Part shown: one piece after another, positions 60,008 through 64,000 of the stretch
Numbering within the stretch: position 1 is the stretch's first letter
How the letters are laid out: each line of letters starts with the position of its first letter
Assembly: GCA_943737045.1 (NCBI GenBank)
Contig: CALSFV010000318.1
Coordinates: forward strand, 303,501 to 367,500
Reading direction: 5' to 3'
Origin: Parapristionchus giblindavisi
Taxonomy: Eukaryota; Nematoda; Chromadorea; Rhabditida; Diplogasteridae
Length of the DNA stretch: 64,000 bases
The notes under the pieces: generated by a model
Told to the model about the DNA's origin: nothing
The model's database searches: none
Seen by the model: only the letters and a program-made list of their open reading frames with translations
Made by a program: the position numbers and the translations under genes

Positions 60008-60473
60008 TCGTACATGTAAAAATAGTTGTATCATGAACGGTGTGAATGGATCTGAACGGATCAGGCCGATCAAACGGGATTGTGAGCGAGAAGGCCATTT
60101 TCGTTATTTTTCTTTCTTTTCATTGTTTTTCTTTCCTTCGAATCTACTGTATTGAAAGAAATCACGCCGAAATATTGCCATTTAGCAAAAATCATTGCTT
60201 TACAAATGAATAAATTGTTCCGATTATACGCTGAATAAATGGGTCAATTTTGGTTCATTGGAGCAATTTATTCCTCGCGAAAATGATGATTTTTGTTGAA
60301 TGGCAATATTTTGGCCTAATGTATTTCAATATAGTAGATTCGATGAAAAGAAAAACAATGAAAAGAAAGAAAAATAACGAAAATGGCCGGCACGCTCACA
60401 ATCCCGTTTGATCGGCCTGATCCGTTCAGATCCATTCACACCGTTCATGATACAACTATTTTTACATGTACGA
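60008..60473. mobile_element. TA-inserting palindromic MITE, copy 3 (gene H last exon)
   Basis: 466 bp, ends TCGTACATGT and complement, flanked by TA; same family as 1104-1544 and 52554-53039. It lies within the last three codons of receptor H. Confidence 0.88.
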
Positions 60474-62871
60474 TATGAGTTGAATACATTGTAGGCGTCT
60501 TGGTTAATTCATTCGGTTTGCATAAAATAACATTCTTGAAGTAAATGTAGTGTCCTTTTGCTTCCTGCACAGTGAAAATCTAATAATTGAATGAAAAATC
60601 AATTGAAACCTCTCTGAACTTCTTTGACATTGTCATGAAAATCATAAGATTACACGCTGAACTAGCAATCACAACGAGTGCTATCATCCCGTCTGAATGC
60701 AAAGTATATATTTCTTTTGATTATTTTTAATTTTACATTACATCTCGGCCAAGTTCTTTATCGCGTACTCATTTTCGGTCATTTATTTCAGCAAATTATG
60801 AGCAGTCTTAATCAAAAGTTTCAATGATAAAAAATTCTTTTAATTACTAAAGAAAATGGAAAAATATTTCCATAAATGAAATGAGGAAAACTATTAAAAG
60901 GCAAACCACACTTGTCTGAAAATGATGGGTATTAATTTCCTGGAAAGGTATCATGCACGCGCTCTGGAAGATCTTTTTGAAATTCACATTTTCGAACCAG
61001 TGTGATTTGGGCCCATTGAAAAATGGGCCATTGCGCAACGCATGTTGCCAATTCGACCGAGTGGTGCTCTAAAATTTCATGTGATAGTGAACGAAATATA
61101 AATATAAACTAACTGAGTTTAGTGAATACTTTGATACGAAATGTGTCAGACAACATCGCAACACCAATGCACAGAACAGCTCAAATATTATATTATTTTC
61201 CATTTTAAACAGTATATTCACAAACCTTGAGGCAACTGCGAAATCAGCGTTACAAACACGATACGCAAGAGTAACTTCGTTGCTCTTTCTAAACCCTTAA
61301 TCTTCTCTTCACGATCCCAGTCAGATGATTGGTGTATTTTCACTATTTTCACGCGATTTTTCGAAATCTAAAAATTATGTTTACAATTTCTGGGTTCTAC
61401 AGTGCAGATACTTTTCCCAGTTCCCCTAGCAATACTGTTGTTAAAATTATTAGAAGCAGACAAGGAAGAGCATTGTGAATCACTCCAGACACATAATAGT
61501 GCATTCTCGATATCTATAATCATAACTTTCTAATTTTAACTCAATTTTGAATTTACCATGCAGTTGTTTTGGTAAGTGGATTCAGCGAAAGTCATTACGT
61601 ACACTATAGAAGAATCATCACTGAAACAGCAAATTCAAGATTTCAAAGTGAAACCGAAAATTCAAGAAATCAAATATCAAACCTCTGAGCTTGACAAATC
61701 TTTTTCCATTCTCTTTTTCTGATAATAACCATCAGTGATAGTGGAATATTTCCAATGAGAATCAATAGAAAAACAATGAAGCAATATGCAGCCATACTCC
61801 GATAACTTGGTTCCCATCTTCCTTGACTTCGAATCGATGCAATTCGAACTGATGTAAGCACAACTGAGGAATATATCTTTTATTAACACATATTCGTGAT
61901 TGCATTGAATACATTGAAGCGTTATGCGCCGTTACATTTACCGTACGCGCCAATTCCGTAACGGTTTTACATTTTTTTATCCGTCAGCGTAAATTTTGGA
62001 GAAAAAAGGTAATTCTAATAGATGTCAGCACAACTGACGGATACAACTTCTATTCGTAAATATTCGTAATCGTATTGAATATATTTATAAACTGGATAGT
62101 TCAAAGTGTACTAGTTTCTCTTTTTTTTAAATTTTACAAATTTCCAAATAAATTGGTAACTAAATAGGCATGAATCCCCGCACGAAGCTACGACAAAAAA
62201 ATCTTTTTAAATACACTTTGGCAGTTAATGACTGTAAAATAAAATGGTTCATAAATAACGAGGTCTACCTGCAAGCCATGGAGTGAATGAATCAAAGATT
62301 ACTCTGCAGAATACCTCCACCGCTTGATATATGGCAAAGGCAAGTGTGTAGAAATGTTTACTGGAAAAAAGGTTGTTTCCTTATAGCTTTATACCTTCGT
62401 TGGTTTAGATTAATATTCTTTCATATATCAGATATGTTCATTTCTATAAGCAGTTGTTCACTAAAAATCGAACTTACTTGCAGATCTCAATTGATTCATA
62501 TATCAGAGTCGTCGTCAGATAGAAAATTAGTAATATTGTTTGATTGATTGCCATCATTACAAAAACAGCATTGACGGGTGAACGTAGGGATTTTCTAAAT
62601 ATATCTTTGTAATGGTTTATTTTTCGGTCTTACAAGAATACGGTATCGAACCTGGTAAGAAGAAAGATAATGAACATATTGGCAACGATATTGATTGGAC
62701 CAAGCACATGGATTAGGACATAATTTGAACGGCCGAAATATTGTGACAGTAACCTGATTCAAAATTACGGTAATCAATCAGCAAATCAATAATCACAACA
62801 AACTCTATGAAGTCGTAGAAGGCGCTTTCTTCAGGAACGTTAAACAAAGTTGTCGTGCACTGTCCACTCAT
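60445..62871 (-). CDS. srw-type chemoreceptor H, tail altered by a MITE
   Basis: Exons: 62871-62804, 62753-62652, 62594-62478, 62360-62269, 61863-61683, 61620-61557, 61513-61412, 61367-61226, 61179-61114, 60692-60610, 60564-60445 (1137 nt, 378 codons plus stop). All are open and in phase. Family marks as in G: RKSLRSPVNAVFVMMAINQ, FDSFTPWLA, VRIASIRSQGRWEPSYRSM, SGVIHNALPCLLLI, ASSACNLMIFMTM. A MITE inserted in the final codons; the frame now ends inside it, replacing the usual last two residues with about nine. The rest of the protein is unaffected, so it may still work. A TTTTCAG 12 nt before the ATG is a likely trans-splice acceptor. Confidence 0.85.
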
Positions 62872-62911
62872 ACTAAATAAGTCTGAAAAGAAGGAAGCTA
62901 TGTTATCTCCA

Positions 62912-62953
62912 GTGTCTTTTTACGTTAATGAATCCGCATTCAATATGCTCATT
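62912..62953 (-). promoter_or_regulatory. Conserved upstream box, gene H (diverged)
   Basis: On the - strand GAGCATATTGAATGCGGATT is a diverged match to the box of E, F and G at the same distance from the start codon. Confidence 0.35.
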
Positions 62954-63965
62954 AGAAGCAATTTGAATCGTTATCGAATTTGAAGTATCCGTTTTTTCTA
63001 GATGCATGCTTTTCCTCGACGATTTAGAATATGGTTCCGCATTCGTGCATTTCTAGAATGCACTTTTCTAGAATCACATCCTCTAAACCGTATCTTCACC
63101 CACGCAGAACGCAAGGATGACGTGTAAAATTGATATGATTAATTAAAACATCGCTGAAATTTGTTGGCACACATGGAAGATGTATTAAATCAAGTCTTAT
63201 TCAATTTGATCTGACAATTTGTGTTATAAACATCGGAAACATCACTGGGCGCACTTTTTGACAATTGAGTAAATTCGGCAATAGGATTTGAGCAAATGAG
63301 TAACGACTCCGAACGTTTACCACTGCGATATGGGATAGATGAGTGGCCGCGCTAACTTCTCACATATCACTTGGCATTCACACAAGAGAGATGTGAGGAA
63401 TAACGATACTCATTTGGTTTTCAAGGATTTCGGAATCTCGGTACTTCATTAGCGGACGAGGGGCAGGTGGCAATGCGATGCGAACATCAAAATTAAACAT
63501 CAAAATTTCTCTGTCAATGAATATTAACCGAGAATGCACTTGTTCCAAAATATCCCACGCACTCATATCATTAAAATCTTATCAAGAGTTCAACACAGAC
63601 GAAACTAATCCTTTCCTGTGACGTTTTTTTTCCAAATCGTGCTAAGTTAAACCAAGCGATACTCTTGCACATCAGAATCATTAGACTATTTGGCTCATTA
63701 AACCCTTGTATGACAGTTCATTTACAAATTTATTTATCTTCTGTTATTGTACTGTCTGATGCGAGTCTTCAAACTATTAGGTTGGTTAGGCAGTCAAACT
63801 TATCTCAGTGGTAGACAAGGTAAAAATCTCCGTAGTAGTCAGGCGAATGATCATAGATATTGGTCATCATCAGCGATGACCTTCTTCCAATTGCTTATCA
63901 CTCCGACGACTTAGAGTTCAAGCACTAGGTGCTACTTTAGTCATCTGCGTCGTTCTTGAAGTCGT
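62954..63965. other. Gene H 5' flank
   Basis: No gene. Around 63770-63890 is a mariner end-like remnant (TTAGGTTGGTTAGGCAGTC and a decayed C-terminus) related to 55990-56160. Confidence 0.45.
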
Positions 63966-64000
63966 GCCAGGAACGTCAAACAAAGTTGCCATGCGCAGTT
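63966..64000 (-). pseudogene. srw exon 1 fragment at window end
   Basis: The reverse complement reads ATGGCAACTTTGTTTGACGT then TCCTGG, matching TTLFDVP of receptor exon 1, then diverges at 63965. Probably an orphan piece, though the upstream side lies outside the window. Confidence 0.55.

Overview
The window is nuclear DNA of a nematode, most likely a rhabditid (clade V). The evidence is short AT-rich introns with a TTTTCAG-type 3' site, trans-splice-like acceptors a few bases before start codons, a multicopy nematode-specific chemoreceptor family, and a transposon load of Tc1/mariner, hAT-like MITE, RTE and CR1-type elements. I cannot name the species.

The backbone is a cluster of eight genes of one seven-transmembrane receptor family that I read as srw (serpentine receptor class w). 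All share an 11-exon layout with the same intron phases. On the + strand they are A (17-6061), B (6729-9049), C (12882-16034), E (33195-36601) and F (51327-54276). On the - strand they are D (29362-31004), G (43371-45983) and H (60445-62871). B, C and G read as intact. H is open but has a transposon-altered tail. A has one frameshift. D is a clear pseudogene. E and F are broken, F only by a MITE inside exon 6. D/E and G/F are head-to-head pairs. D to H share a conserved box about 45-75 bp upstream of the start codon. Loose exon scraps lie at 9575, 25530, 49768 and 63966. One unrelated gene, a small multi-span membrane protein (20940-25410), sits between C and D and hosts an RTE retrotransposon in intron 2.

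Most other sequence is mobile DNA, much of it palindromic. It includes: a mariner copy in intron 7 of gene A, itself split by a MITE; a 1.5 kb palindromic region (10296-11781); a 3.37 kb foldback with about 1.3 kb arms (16109-19475); an RTE LINE broken only by a 120-bp MITE; a 2.4 kb TA-flanked element (26286-28719) with inverted arrays of a palindromic minisatellite around a two-exon gene; an intact two-ORF CR1-like LINE (37051-41030); a mariner-type pseudo-transposon (41622-42890); a Tc1 element nested in a CR1 relic (46829-49215); another mariner-type relic (57010-58107); and a TA-flanked element carrying a spliced acidic reading frame (58414-59874).

The most notable results are: (1) a 120-bp MITE present in two identical copies, one inside the RTE open reading frame and one inside the last exon of receptor E, each with a 4-bp target duplication; (2) a TA-inserting palindromic MITE family whose three copies here all lie within receptor genes, two of them in exons; (3) several non-autonomous TIR elements that carry spliced, exon-like cargo. 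All exon models were made by eye from paralogue comparison and splice sites; no alignment or expression data were used.
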